Assembly: GCA_041398605.1 (NCBI GenBank)
Contig: JAWKUK010000005.1
Location: forward strand, 372,001 to 436,000
Origin: JAWKUK01 sp041398605
GTDB taxonomy: Bacteria; Planctomycetota; UBA1135; GCA-002686595
Direction of reading: 5' to 3'
DNA length: 64,000 bases
A program made the position numbers and the translations under genes. The notes below the pieces were generated by a model. It was not told where the DNA came from, ran no database searches, and saw only the letters and a program-made list of their open reading frames with translations. This document shows, in pieces, positions 39,649 through 47,714 of this stretch. Every line of letters begins with the position of its first letter. Position 1 is the first letter of the stretch.

Positions 39649-40482
39649 CTACGAGTTGCCTTGATTCTGGGCCCGCGGCTCTGCCGCGCGCTGATGGAGA
39701 TTCTGTGCGATCGCGGCGCTGTCGCGCGCCGGCGTCGCCGCCGCGAGCCGAACGATGCGCGCTGCCGCGACTCCTGCGCCGAAGCCGTTGTCGATGTTCA
39801 CGACCGTTACGCCTGCTGCGCAGGAGTTCAGCATCGCGAGCAGCGCCGCGACGCCGCCCAGGCTCGCGCCGTAGCCGACCGAGGTCGGCACCGCGATCAC
39901 CGGGCGGTCGACGAGGCCGCCGATGACGCTCGGCAGCGCGCCCTCCATGCCTGCGACCACGATGAGGACGTCCGCGGCGCGCAGGCGCTCGACGACGTCG
40001 AGCAGCCGATGGATGCCGGCGACGCCGACGTCGGAGATCGTCTCGGCGTGCGCGCCGTGGAAGCGCGCGACGAGCAGCGCTTCCTCCGCGACTGGCCCGT
40101 CGCTGGTCCCGGCGCTGACGACGAGCACGTCGCCGACGCCCGGCGGTGGCGCGCCGACCGAGACGCAGCGCGCGCGGGCGTGGTGGGTCGCGCCTGGGAC
40201 CTCGCGCAGAAGCGCCGCCGCGGCTTCGTCGCTGACGCGGGTCGCGAGGGCGCGGCCGTGGTAGCCGGCCAACGCCCCGACGTTGTCGACGAGCTCGCGC
40301 GGGCTCTTGCCGGCGCCGTAGACGACCTCGGGCGCGCCACAGCGCGCGTGCCGCGCGAGATCGAGCCGGGAATGGCCTAGGTCGAGCGCAGGCCAACCGG
40401 CAAGGCGCTCGACCGCATCCTCGAGCCCGGCGCGCCCGTCGCGCACCGCGCCGAGCAGCTCGCGCAGCTCGTCCCCATTCAA
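39649..40482 (-). CDS. larB: Nickel-pincer cofactor biosynthesis protein LarB (AIR-carboxylase-like)
   Basis: The start appears to be a TTG at 40482. The protein (277 residues) combines an N-terminal ~120-residue region with ARCGAPEVVYGAGKSP and a PurE-like Rossmann domain with VVSAGTSDGPVAEEALLV, VAGMEGALPSVIGGLV and VGYGASLGGVAAL. LarB carboxylates and hydrolyses nicotinic acid adenine dinucleotide in the first step of the nickel-pincer cofactor of lactate racemase. LarC and LarE are not in the window, so the pathway is incomplete here. It probably shares a transcript with carA. Confidence 0.92.
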   Translation of the reverse strand: MNGDELRELLGAVRDGRAGLEDAVERLAGWPALDLGHSRLDLARHARCGAPEVVYGAGKSPRELVDNVGALAGYHGRALATRVSDEAAAALLREVPGATHHARARCVSVGAPPPGVGDVLVVSAGTSDGPVAEEALLVARFHGAHAETISDVGVAGIHRLLDVVERLRAADVLIVVAGMEGALPSVIGGLVDRPVIAVPTSVGYGASLGGVAALLAMLNSCAAGVTVVNIDNGFGAGVAAARIVRLAAATPARDSAAIAQNLHQRAAEPRAQNQGNS

Positions 40483-40597
40483 AGCGGGGAGAGGATACCG
40501 ACCCGGGGCCTGCGGGGGGGCTGCGCAGCAGGGAATCAGGGCCGTGGGCTCAGACAGCCTCGTCGTGGGGCCCAGGGCGCCTCGGATTCAGACAGCC

Positions 40598-41656
40598 TCA
40601 CGCCCTGGCCGAGGCGTCCACCGCGAGGTCAGCGGTCTGGCCGGCGCGCAGCAGCTCGTAGCCGAGGCCTGCGATCATCGCGGCGTTGTCCGTGCAGTAC
40701 ATCGGCGCGGGGAAGTGGGCGCGGATGCCGCGCGCTGCCGCGCGCTCCGTCAGGACCTCGCGCAGGCGCTTGTTGCAGGCCACGCCGCCCGCCACCAGGA
40801 TCGTCGCGACGCCTTCCTGTTGGGCCGCGCGGAGCGTCTGGGTGGTCAAGCTCTCGACGACCGCTTCCTGGAACGACGCGGCGACGTCGGCGCGGCCCTC
40901 GATCGCGTCCGGGGGCGGCGTCGGCGCGAGGGCGTCGCCGCCGCGCAGGTGGTAGAGCACCGCGGTCTTCAGGCCGCTGAACGAGAAGCCGAGGCCGCCG
41001 TCCTTCGGGCGATAGCGCGGGAACGCGACCGCGCGCGGGTTCCCCTCTTCCGCGAGCTTCGACACCGACGGGCCGCCCGGGTACGAGAGGCCGAGCAGCC
41101 AGGCCACCTTGTCGAAGGCCTCGCCCGCCGCATCGTCGAGCGTCGACGCCAGGCGGCGCATCGACAGCGCCGAATCGACCCGGTACAGCGCCGTGTGCCC
41201 GCCCGACACGACGAGCGCCACCGCGGGCCAAGGGAACTCCTCGCGGCCACCTGTGCCGCGCAGCGACTCCATCGTCGCGGCGTGGACGTGCGCCTCGATG
41301 TGGTGGACGGGCACGAGCGGCAAGCCGCGCGTCAGCGCGAGCGCCTTGGCCGCCGACAGGCCGATCAAGAGCGAGCCGATCAGGCCCGGGCGGTTGGTCA
41401 CCGCGATCGCGGAGAGGTCCGCGAGCGACACGCGCGCGTCATCGAGCGCGCGCCGGATCGTCGGTACGAGCTGCTCCAGATGGCTGCGCCCAGCGAGCTC
41501 CGGCACGACGCCGCCGAAGCGCGCGTGCTCTGCGACCTGGCTGTGCACGACGGACGAGCGAATGTCGTAGCCTTCGGCGACGACCGACGCGGCAGTCTCA
41601 TCACATGAGGATTCGATCCCGAGCAGCAGGGTCGGGCGGTGCGAGCGGCTAGTCAT
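40598..41656 (-). CDS. tsaD: tRNA N6-adenosine threonylcarbamoyltransferase
   Basis: TsaD of normal length (352 residues). Signatures are LLGIESSCDETAASVV at the N-terminus, VTNRPGLIGSLLIGLSAAKAL, the metal-binding VHHIEAHVHAA, a phosphate-binding SGGHTALY and a late VAGGVACNKRLRE. It transfers the threonylcarbamoyl group to A37 of ANN-decoding tRNAs with TsaB and TsaE, which are not in the window. It lies downstream of the S41 protease gene on the same strand with a short gap. Confidence 0.97.
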   Translation of the reverse strand: MTSRSHRPTLLLGIESSCDETAASVVAEGYDIRSSVVHSQVAEHARFGGVVPELAGRSHLEQLVPTIRRALDDARVSLADLSAIAVTNRPGLIGSLLIGLSAAKALALTRGLPLVPVHHIEAHVHAATMESLRGTGGREEFPWPAVALVVSGGHTALYRVDSALSMRRLASTLDDAAGEAFDKVAWLLGLSYPGGPSVSKLAEEGNPRAVAFPRYRPKDGGLGFSFSGLKTAVLYHLRGGDALAPTPPPDAIEGRADVAASFQEAVVESLTTQTLRAAQQEGVATILVAGGVACNKRLREVLTERAAARGIRAHFPAPMYCTDNAAMIAGLGYELLRAGQTADLAVDASARA

Positions 41657-41676
41657 GGGCTGGGGGCACGAGCGCG

Positions 41677-43041
41677 CTACTTGTCGCGGGCCGGGCTCGG
41701 CGGCGGGGCGGCTTGGTCCTCTCCCAGCGCGACCTCGATCGCTACGTTCGGACCCGGGCGCTCGCCCGAGAACAGCTTGATCGCGGCCGCGAGCTGCGGA
41801 TCCTCGGGTGCCGCGCTCAGCAACGCCACACCTTCGTGGTCCTCAAGCTCGCGCAGGTCCTCCAGCAGCTCTGCCGGCGGATCGTAGCGCGTGAGGTAGC
41901 TCGAGACCCGCGCGCGCGTGAGGTCATCGACGGGCACGTGTAGGTCGGGCAGGATCCCCCAGTCGCGGCCCTCGTCGGCGGTGCGCTCGAAGTTGCGCTT
42001 GCTGGGCGAGTAGTAGTACGCGCTCGTGACTTTGGCGCGCGTGCCGAAGGTCGGGAACGTGCGGATCGTCTGCAGCATGCCCTTGCCGTAGGTCGGCTCG
42101 CCGACGACGACCGCGACGCGATGGTCCTGCAGCGCGCCGGCGAGGACCTCGCTCGCGCTCGCGGAGTCCCCATCGACGAGGATGACCGTCGGCAGCGCCG
42201 CGTAGCGCGCGGCGTCGGGGATGGCGCTGTGGACGACCTGCTCCGCGCGCCCTTCCGAGCTCACGATCGTGCCCTCGCGCACGAAGCGGCGCGCGATGTC
42301 GACGGCCGCGTCGAGCACGCCGCCGTAGTTGTTGCGGACGTCGATGATGAGCGCCCTGGCGCCGCGGGCGATCAGGCGCTCCGTCGCTGCGTCGAACTCC
42401 TCGGCGGTGCGGTGCGAGAACGAACGGATACAGAGATAGCCGATCGCGCCAGCGTCACCGACGAGCGTCTCGTGGCGGACCGTTGGGTCGAGCAGCACAC
42501 GCGGGCGCAGCTCGACCTCGCGCTCGACGCCATCGAGGGCGCGCACGTGCACGACGAGCTTGCTCTTCCCCGCGGCGCGCAGGTGCTCGCGGAAGGACGC
42601 TTCGTCGAGGCCGTCCAAGGGCTCACCATCGATGGACACGAAGGTGTCGCCGACGCGCAGCCCAGCCTCCCACGCGGGCGTCCCGACGAGGGGGAAGAGC
42701 ACCTGCCCGCGCTCCGTCGGTCGCCGGAAGATGACCCCGATGCCCTTGAAGTCCCCCTCGGTCTCGCGCCGCACACGCTCCCCGTCGCGCTGGTCGTAGT
42801 AGCGCGAGTACGGGTCGAGCCCGTCGATCATGCCGTGCAGCGCCCGGTCCACGAGCTCTTGGTCGGACAGCTCGCGCACGAAGTGGGCCTGCGTGAAGTC
42901 CTTGATGCGCTCGAACTGGGCGGTCGCCGGGTCGGGCTGCTTCGGCACCAACTCCTGGCTGATCAACAGCACGAGCATCCCGGCGAGCACGCCCAGGAGG
43001 AACACTGCCTGGATGACGCGGGACCCTTCCATCGCGGGCAT
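41677..43041 (-). CDS. S41 family carboxy-terminal processing protease
   Basis: Start at ATG 43041 (a second ATG is 9 bases downstream). An N-terminal membrane helix (VIQAVFLLGVLAGMLVLL) anchors a periplasmic protease of 454 residues. A PDZ domain lies at about 90-180 (GIGVIF through GLRVGDTFVSIDG). The S41 core shows GYLCIRSFS, IDVRNNYGG, VDGDSASASEVLAGAL (nucleophile Ser) and GEPTYGKG (catalytic Lys). CtpA-like enzymes trim periplasmic and envelope proteins. It precedes tsaD on the same strand and may be co-transcribed with it. Confidence 0.92.
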   Translation of the reverse strand: MPAMEGSRVIQAVFLLGVLAGMLVLLISQELVPKQPDPATAQFERIKDFTQAHFVRELSDQELVDRALHGMIDGLDPYSRYYDQRDGERVRRETEGDFKGIGVIFRRPTERGQVLFPLVGTPAWEAGLRVGDTFVSIDGEPLDGLDEASFREHLRAAGKSKLVVHVRALDGVEREVELRPRVLLDPTVRHETLVGDAGAIGYLCIRSFSHRTAEEFDAATERLIARGARALIIDVRNNYGGVLDAAVDIARRFVREGTIVSSEGRAEQVVHSAIPDAARYAALPTVILVDGDSASASEVLAGALQDHRVAVVVGEPTYGKGMLQTIRTFPTFGTRAKVTSAYYYSPSKRNFERTADEGRDWGILPDLHVPVDDLTRARVSSYLTRYDPPAELLEDLRELEDHEGVALLSAAPEDPQLAAAIKLFSGERPGPNVAIEVALGEDQAAPPPSPARDK

Positions 43042-43109
43042 TGTCGCCCATCCGCGGGCGCGAGCCAATCGTGAATGGCCGCGCCGTCTGTGAATGAGGC
43101 CGCTCGCCG

Positions 43110-43370
43110 TCAGCCGTCGCCGTCAGCGACCTCGCCCCCAAAGGCCTCGTCGAGGATGGCCTTGGCGCGCTCCGCGGCGGCGTGGGGGACGTAGACGTCG
43201 ATGCCGCGCAGGTGGCCGTGGGCCATGGCCCCGAGCTCGACGACGTCGAAGTCCGGTCCGTGCAACAGGCAAGGGATCCCCGCCCCATCCAACAGGTTGC
43301 GTGCCATCTCGCCCACCAGCTTGTCCACCCCGGGCAGGACGAGCGCGTACTCCTGGTCGATGCGTGCCAT
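43110..43370 (-). CDS. DUF2007-type putative signal-transducing protein (86 aa)
   Basis: Small protein with the DUF2007 layout: a helix VDKLVGEMARNLLDGAGIPC, a strand pair LLHGPDFDVVELG and a ferredoxin-like second half GIDVYVPHAAAERAKAILDEAF. The family is described as a possible signal-transducing or PII-like module with unproven function. Its stop is about 70 bases before the start of the S41 protease gene. No metal or nucleotide motif is visible. Confidence 0.75.
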   Translation of the reverse strand: MARIDQEYALVLPGVDKLVGEMARNLLDGAGIPCLLHGPDFDVVELGAMAHGHLRGIDVYVPHAAAERAKAILDEAFGGEVADGDG

Positions 43371-43589
43371 GGGCCCAGGGTACCCGGGTCAGCGGCGCGC
43401 CGCGAAGCTGGCCCCCTTCATTGGCACAGGCTCAACGGGCTGAGGTCCGCGGACTTCCCACCTACTACGCCTGGTGGCGTCTGGCGGCCGGAACAATCAA
43501 GGGGTCCACCTTCCGCGCCGCCGACCTTTGCCCCGGCTTCGCCGCCGTTGAGCGCGACCTCTGGCCCACTTCACGCCTGCGCGTCGGCC

Positions 43590-44417
43590 TTACCCGGCCA
43601 ATTCCGCGAGCGCCTTCTCGGCCTCGGCGTCGCTCGGCGGCGTCCCGTGCCAGCCGGGTTGGTCCTCCATGAACGACACGCCTTTACCGAGCACCGTGTG
43701 GCAGATGAGGGCGCTCGGCCGGCGCGTCTCCGCCTTCGCTGCGAGCAGCGCGTCGTGGACCGCGTCGACGTCGTGCCCATCGACGTCAAGCGCGTGCCAG
43801 CCAAACGCCTCGTACTTCACGCGCAGGTCGCGCACGTTCATCACGTCGCGCATGTGCCCGTCGATCTGGATGTTGTTGAAGTCGACGAGGACCGTCAGGT
43901 TGTCGAGGCCGTAGTGCGCGGCGCTCGTCGCGGCCTCCCAGATCTGACCCTCTTGGCTCTCGCCGTCGGACGACGTGCTGTACACACGCGCCTTCCAGCC
44001 GCGCTTCTTCGCGGCCAGCGCCATGCCCGACGCGACCGACAACGAGTTGCCGAGGCTGCCCGTCGAGAAGTCGATGCCGATGTCGTGGTTGCGGTGCGGG
44101 TGCCCTTGCAGCGGGCTGCCGAGCGTGCGGAACTTCAGCAGCTCGTCGCGCGAGACGAGGCCCTTCTGCGAGAGGAGCGAGTAGTAGCCCGCGCAGGTGT
44201 GTCCGTTGCCGAGCACGAACCGATCGCGGTCCGGCGCGTGGCGGTTCTCGGCGGTCAGGTCGAGGTGCTCGAGGAACAGGACCGACATGAAGTCCGCCAT
44301 GCCGAGCGGGCCGCCGATGTGGCCGCTGTTCGCCTTGTGGACCATCCGGATCGTGTCCTGGCGGACCGTGCGCGCGGCGGCTTGCACCGCAGCTTTGCGT
44401 TCAGGTGTGAGGGGCAT
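43590..44417 (-). CDS. Transketolase, N-terminal subunit
   Basis: A 275-residue split transketolase half. The thiamine-diphosphate domain is visible as ANSGHIGGPLGMADFMSVL, RFVLGNGHTCAGYYSLL, HPHRNHDIGIDFSTGSLG and the metal-binding SDGESQEGQIWEAA...NNIQIDG. With the adjacent C-terminal subunit it should move two-carbon units between ketoses and aldoses in the pentose phosphate pathway. Its gene lies after, not before, the C-terminal subunit gene in the direction of transcription, with a 6-base gap. Confidence 0.93.
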   Translation of the reverse strand: MPLTPERKAAVQAAARTVRQDTIRMVHKANSGHIGGPLGMADFMSVLFLEHLDLTAENRHAPDRDRFVLGNGHTCAGYYSLLSQKGLVSRDELLKFRTLGSPLQGHPHRNHDIGIDFSTGSLGNSLSVASGMALAAKKRGWKARVYSTSSDGESQEGQIWEAATSAAHYGLDNLTVLVDFNNIQIDGHMRDVMNVRDLRVKYEAFGWHALDVDGHDVDAVHDALLAAKAETRRPSALICHTVLGKGVSFMEDQPGWHGTPPSDAEAEKALAELAG

Positions 44418-44423
44418 CGCTGA

Positions 44424-45416
44424 TCACCGCTTCTTCCGCTTCAAGAGTTCGACCGCCTTCGCCGCGATTCCAGCGCCGTCGAGGCCGTAGTGCGCCAGCA
44501 GCACTTCCGCCGTCGCGCTCTGCCCGAACTCGCCGCGCATGCCGTGGCGATAGATCGGGACCGGGTGGTGCTCGCCGACGACCTCCGCGACGGCGGAGCC
44601 GAGCCCGCCGTTCACCTGGTGCTCTTCCACGGTGAGGATCGCGCCGCAGTCGCGCGCCGCAGCGATGACCAGCGCTTCGTCGATGGGGGAGACACACGCG
44701 AGGTCGATCACGCGCGCTTGGATGCCCTTGGCCGCCAAGAGCTCCGCTGCCTCCAACGCCGGCCCGACGACCACGCCGTTGACCGCGATCGCGAGGTCCG
44801 CGCCGTCGCGCAGGAGCGCGCCCTTGCCGACCTCGAAGCGATAGCTCGCGTCGAACACCACCGGCGTGTTCGCGCGCGAGAGGCGGATGTACACCGGCCC
44901 AGGCGTGCGCGCGGCGACGCGGATGCACTCGGCGGCTTCGACCGAGTCGCCGGGCACGAACACCTTCATGTACGGCAGGACGCGCATCAGCGTCACGTCC
45001 TCGAGCATCTGGTGCGACTTGCCGTCTTCACCGACCGTCAGGCCCGCGTGTGTGGCCGCGATCTTCACGTTGAGCTGGGGCACGCACACACTCTGGCGGA
45101 CCTGCTCCCAGGCCTTGCCCGAGGCGAACATGGCAAAGGAGCTCGCGAAGACGGTGTAGCCCTGCGAGGCGAGCCCGGCGGCGGTCCCGATCATGTTCGC
45201 TTCCGCGACACCGAGGTTCACGAAGCGGTCCGGGTACGCCTTGCTGAAGGCCTTGGTCTTGGTCGAGCCTGACAGGTCGGCGTCGAGGACGAGGATGTCC
45301 TCGCGCTCGCTCCCGAGCTCGAGCAGCGCGTCGCCATAGGCGTTCCGGGTGGCGACGGACTTCTTGGGTCCAGCCGCGAGGGGCGCCAGCTGCGGCGCGC
45401 GGGTCTCGGTGTTCAT
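44424..45416 (-). CDS. Transketolase, C-terminal subunit
   Basis: ATG at 45416 gives 330 residues; the frame upstream is Arg-rich and not coding. The pyrimidine-binding domain shows VATRNAYGDALLELG, FVNLGVAEANMIGTAAGLA with the catalytic Glu, and FASSFAMFASGKAWEQVRQ. The C-terminal domain has VIDLACVSPIDEAL and TVEEHQVNGGLGSAVAE. It assembles with the N-terminal subunit encoded directly downstream. The split form is common in archaea and some bacteria, usually with the N-terminal gene first. Confidence 0.93.
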   Translation of the reverse strand: MNTETRAPQLAPLAAGPKKSVATRNAYGDALLELGSEREDILVLDADLSGSTKTKAFSKAYPDRFVNLGVAEANMIGTAAGLASQGYTVFASSFAMFASGKAWEQVRQSVCVPQLNVKIAATHAGLTVGEDGKSHQMLEDVTLMRVLPYMKVFVPGDSVEAAECIRVAARTPGPVYIRLSRANTPVVFDASYRFEVGKGALLRDGADLAIAVNGVVVGPALEAAELLAAKGIQARVIDLACVSPIDEALVIAAARDCGAILTVEEHQVNGGLGSAVAEVVGEHHPVPIYRHGMRGEFGQSATAEVLLAHYGLDGAGIAAKAVELLKRKKR

Positions 45417-45668
45417 TCCGCGTGGGCCCGTGGGCTCGTGGGGGGGGCGAGGGTCGGCCCTGGTTGTACCGCCCTGGCTCACTGCCTTTCCAGCATTCCT
45501 GCCCATGGACCCCGCGGAGGTGCGCCTTCTCAGGCGCGGGTGGCGGCGCGGGGCGCGGCGATCCCGGTCCACACGGACGCGCTCGCGCGGGCTGGAGCTC
45601 TCCGGCCCGCGCGAGCGCGCAAGGGTGGCGCTGGGGGGGTCACCCACCAGCGCCCGGTGTCTCAACGG

Positions 45669-46034
45669 TCACGACCCGGTGCGTGTGTCGCTCAGGATGC
45701 GCTGTACAGCGACGTCTCCCGCGTCCCAGCGGAACGTCTGGCGACCGTTCGGGCCGAGGATGAGCACCCGGTTCGGGTTGTGCTCGTCGACCTGACAGCC
45801 GAGGCGTTCGAACTCCTTGCGGGCGAGGCGGAGCTCGCGTCGGTGGCTCGCGAGCTGTGCCCGGAGCGAGATGGTGCGGTCGAGATCGGCGTCGTTCTCG
45901 GTCTCACGCTGCATCGCGACGAGCTGCTTCTCAAGCAGGCGGATCTCGCGGCGACGGTCGGCGACCTCGCGGAAGATGGCGTCGATCAGGGGCACAAGCC
46001 GCTGCGCGTCGTTCTGATGATGGACCTGTTTCAT
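45669..46034 (-). CDS. DUF2203-like coiled-coil protein (121 aa)
   Basis: A short basic N-terminus is followed by a long amphipathic helix (RREIRLLEKQLVAMQRETEN, then RRELRLARKEFERLG) suited to coiled-coil pairing. A small domain closes the protein, CQVDEHNPNRVLILGPNG then FRWDAGD. This matches the layout of the DUF2203 family, whose function is unknown. The neighbouring region 45,417-45,668 (about 250 bases) and 46,035-46,260 contain no other credible gene. Confidence 0.65.
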   Translation of the reverse strand: MKQVHHQNDAQRLVPLIDAIFREVADRRREIRLLEKQLVAMQRETENDADLDRTISLRAQLASHRRELRLARKEFERLGCQVDEHNPNRVLILGPNGRQTFRWDAGDVAVQRILSDTRTGS

Positions 46035-46194
46035 GATGACCCGGACTCCTTGGACGGGACACCTGACATAGCCGCATGGACCGGCGGACCGAAGCCCTCA
46101 TGAACGCGGATTCAGCGGTTTCTCGTCCGAGGCCCACGTCCGAGGTGTGCGCCGCCCTTGGTGCATCGATTTCGGGAATCGCGTGAATGAAAAT

Positions 46195-46220
46195 CGGCCG
46201 CGCCGATTCCAGCGCGGCCG
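46195..46220 (-). terminator. Hairpin downstream of the SDR gene
   Basis: An 8-bp GC stem (46195-46202 with 46213-46220) and a 10-base loop, 40 bases past the SDR stop at 46261. It is the only structured element in this gap and is probably the SDR terminator. No T-run. Confidence 0.4.
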
Positions 46221-46260
46221 CTCACGGGGCGCTCATTCCTGTGCACCAGCGCTCTGCATC

Positions 46261-46962
46261 TCACTCCGGCGCAGCGACGAACACCTCCGGCGGCGCGGTC
46301 TCAGCTTGCCACGCGTCCCAGATCACTTCCGCGACGTCCTCGGGGCGATTGAAGGCGACCCCCGCCCAGTGTTGTTTGTACGGCGCGACCATGTCGGTAT
46401 CGGTCGCCCGCGGGAAGACCGTCGTCACGCGGATGCCCTCGTTCGCGAGGTCAGCGCGCAGCCCCGCCGAGAGACCGGCGAGGCCCGCTTTGGTGGCGGC
46501 GTAGAGCGCCGTCCCTGCGACGGGCTCCCGAGCGAGCACCGATGCGACGTTGAAGATGTGCGCCCGTGCGCTCTCGCGGAGCGCGGGCAGCGCCTCCATC
46601 GTCACCAGCACGGGCCCGGTGAGGTTCACGCCGACGAGGCGCTCCCACGTCTCCATGTCGGTCGTGTCGAAGGCGGCGTAGTCGAAGGACCCCGCGTTGT
46701 TGATGACGATATCGAGCGCGCCGCCGCAGAAGTCGACGGCGCGGAACACCGCGGCCTCCATGGAGCCGTGGTCGCGCATGTTCGCCTGGCAGGCCTCGCC
46801 CTCGCCGCCGGCGGCGTTGATCTCCTCGACCACCTTGTCGAGGTCAGGGGAGGTCCGTGCGGCGACGCAGACCTGGGCGCCCTCGCGGGCGAAGCGGAGG
46901 GCGATGGCGCGGCCGATGCCGCGCGTGCCGCCCGTGATGAAGACGCGGAGGGGGTTCGTCAT
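46261..46962 (-). CDS. Short-chain dehydrogenase/reductase (SDR)
   Basis: A classical SDR of 233 residues with cofactor loop TGGTRGIGRAIAL, NNAGSF at the end of strand 4, Ser in the FNVASVLARE stretch and the active-site YAATK. Position-39-type residues after strand 2 (AARTS) suggest NADP(H) preference; this is a weak inference. Substrate unknown. It is transcribed alone, divergent from the zinc-ribbon membrane protein gene. Confidence 0.92.
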   Translation of the reverse strand: MTNPLRVFITGGTRGIGRAIALRFAREGAQVCVAARTSPDLDKVVEEINAAGGEGEACQANMRDHGSMEAAVFRAVDFCGGALDIVINNAGSFDYAAFDTTDMETWERLVGVNLTGPVLVTMEALPALRESARAHIFNVASVLAREPVAGTALYAATKAGLAGLSAGLRADLANEGIRVTTVFPRATDTDMVAPYKQHWAGVAFNRPEDVAEVIWDAWQAETAPPEVFVAAPE

Positions 46963-47150
46963 GGGATCGTCCCCAGTCTAGCGGCAGCGCGGCGCGCCTC
47001 GGTCCCGTGGCGCGACGCATCCGCGGGGAGGTCCCCAAACGAGGGCGGCCCGCGGTCGCAGCCACGGATCGGCGTCACCGGGTAGGATTCTGCGCCCTTC
47101 GGCGCGAGCTTTCCGTTCGCCGCGACCGCCCTAGCTGCCGATGGACGCCT

Positions 47151-47585
47151 GTGGAGCCCCAACCCGTGTCCCCGATCGAGTACCACACCATCCGCTGGAG
47201 CGAGCTCCGCCTGCCGCACCCTGACCGGCGCGGTGAGTTCGTGCGCCTCAAGGTCGATGGGCCGTTCGCGCTCCGGAGCTATTACCGGGTGGATGGAGGG
47301 TCCGGGCGGATTCAGCTCGACCTCTCGGGGCGGCGCCCCGACGGGACGCTCTCAGCGTGCCTCGCGTGCGGCCATGGCACCTTCGCGCGGCGCACGGACC
47401 TGCCCTGGGGCTGGATCCTGCTCTGGCTCGCCCTGGGCTTCGGCGCGGCGTATTGGACCTTCGGGCTCTCGCTCCTGGTCGCGGCCTACCCGCTGTGGTT
47501 CCTGGTCGCCCAGGCGCCGCGTGTCGAGCGGTGCCAGGCGTGCAGCGCCGAGTTCGTCGACTTCCGCCGCGGCCCACGCGTCTGA
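47151..47585 (+). CDS. Membrane protein with two zinc-ribbon Cys pairs
   Basis: The frame is open far upstream, but a GTG at 47151 is the most likely start (144 residues). CLACGHGTF (Cys70, Cys73) and CQACSAEF (Cys128, Cys131) flank two hydrophobic segments (residues about 87-121), so the two CxxC pairs could come together on the cytoplasmic side as one zinc site, with the helices as a hairpin. The N-terminal 65 residues are beta-rich. No known family is recognised. The next gene is a large secreted protein on the same strand 130 bases later. Confidence 0.55.
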   Translation: MEPQPVSPIEYHTIRWSELRLPHPDRRGEFVRLKVDGPFALRSYYRVDGGSGRIQLDLSGRRPDGTLSACLACGHGTFARRTDLPWGWILLWLALGFGAAYWTFGLSLLVAAYPLWFLVAQAPRVERCQACSAEFVDFRRGPRV

Positions 47586-47714
47586 TCGTCGCGGTGCGCT
47601 TGCGCCCGTGCGTCCAGGTCTTGGACGGGTCGGCGGGCAAGGGATCGCGGCGGGGCCGCTGGGGCGGATCGACGTGGTCGGCATGGGGATTGCCAACGGT
47701 GGCATGGGTCCACC

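Noticed and set aside
40550..40599. Two copies of TCAGACAGCCTC 38 bases apart
   Set aside because: Only two short copies at the end of tsaD; too little for a repeat family or an attachment site.
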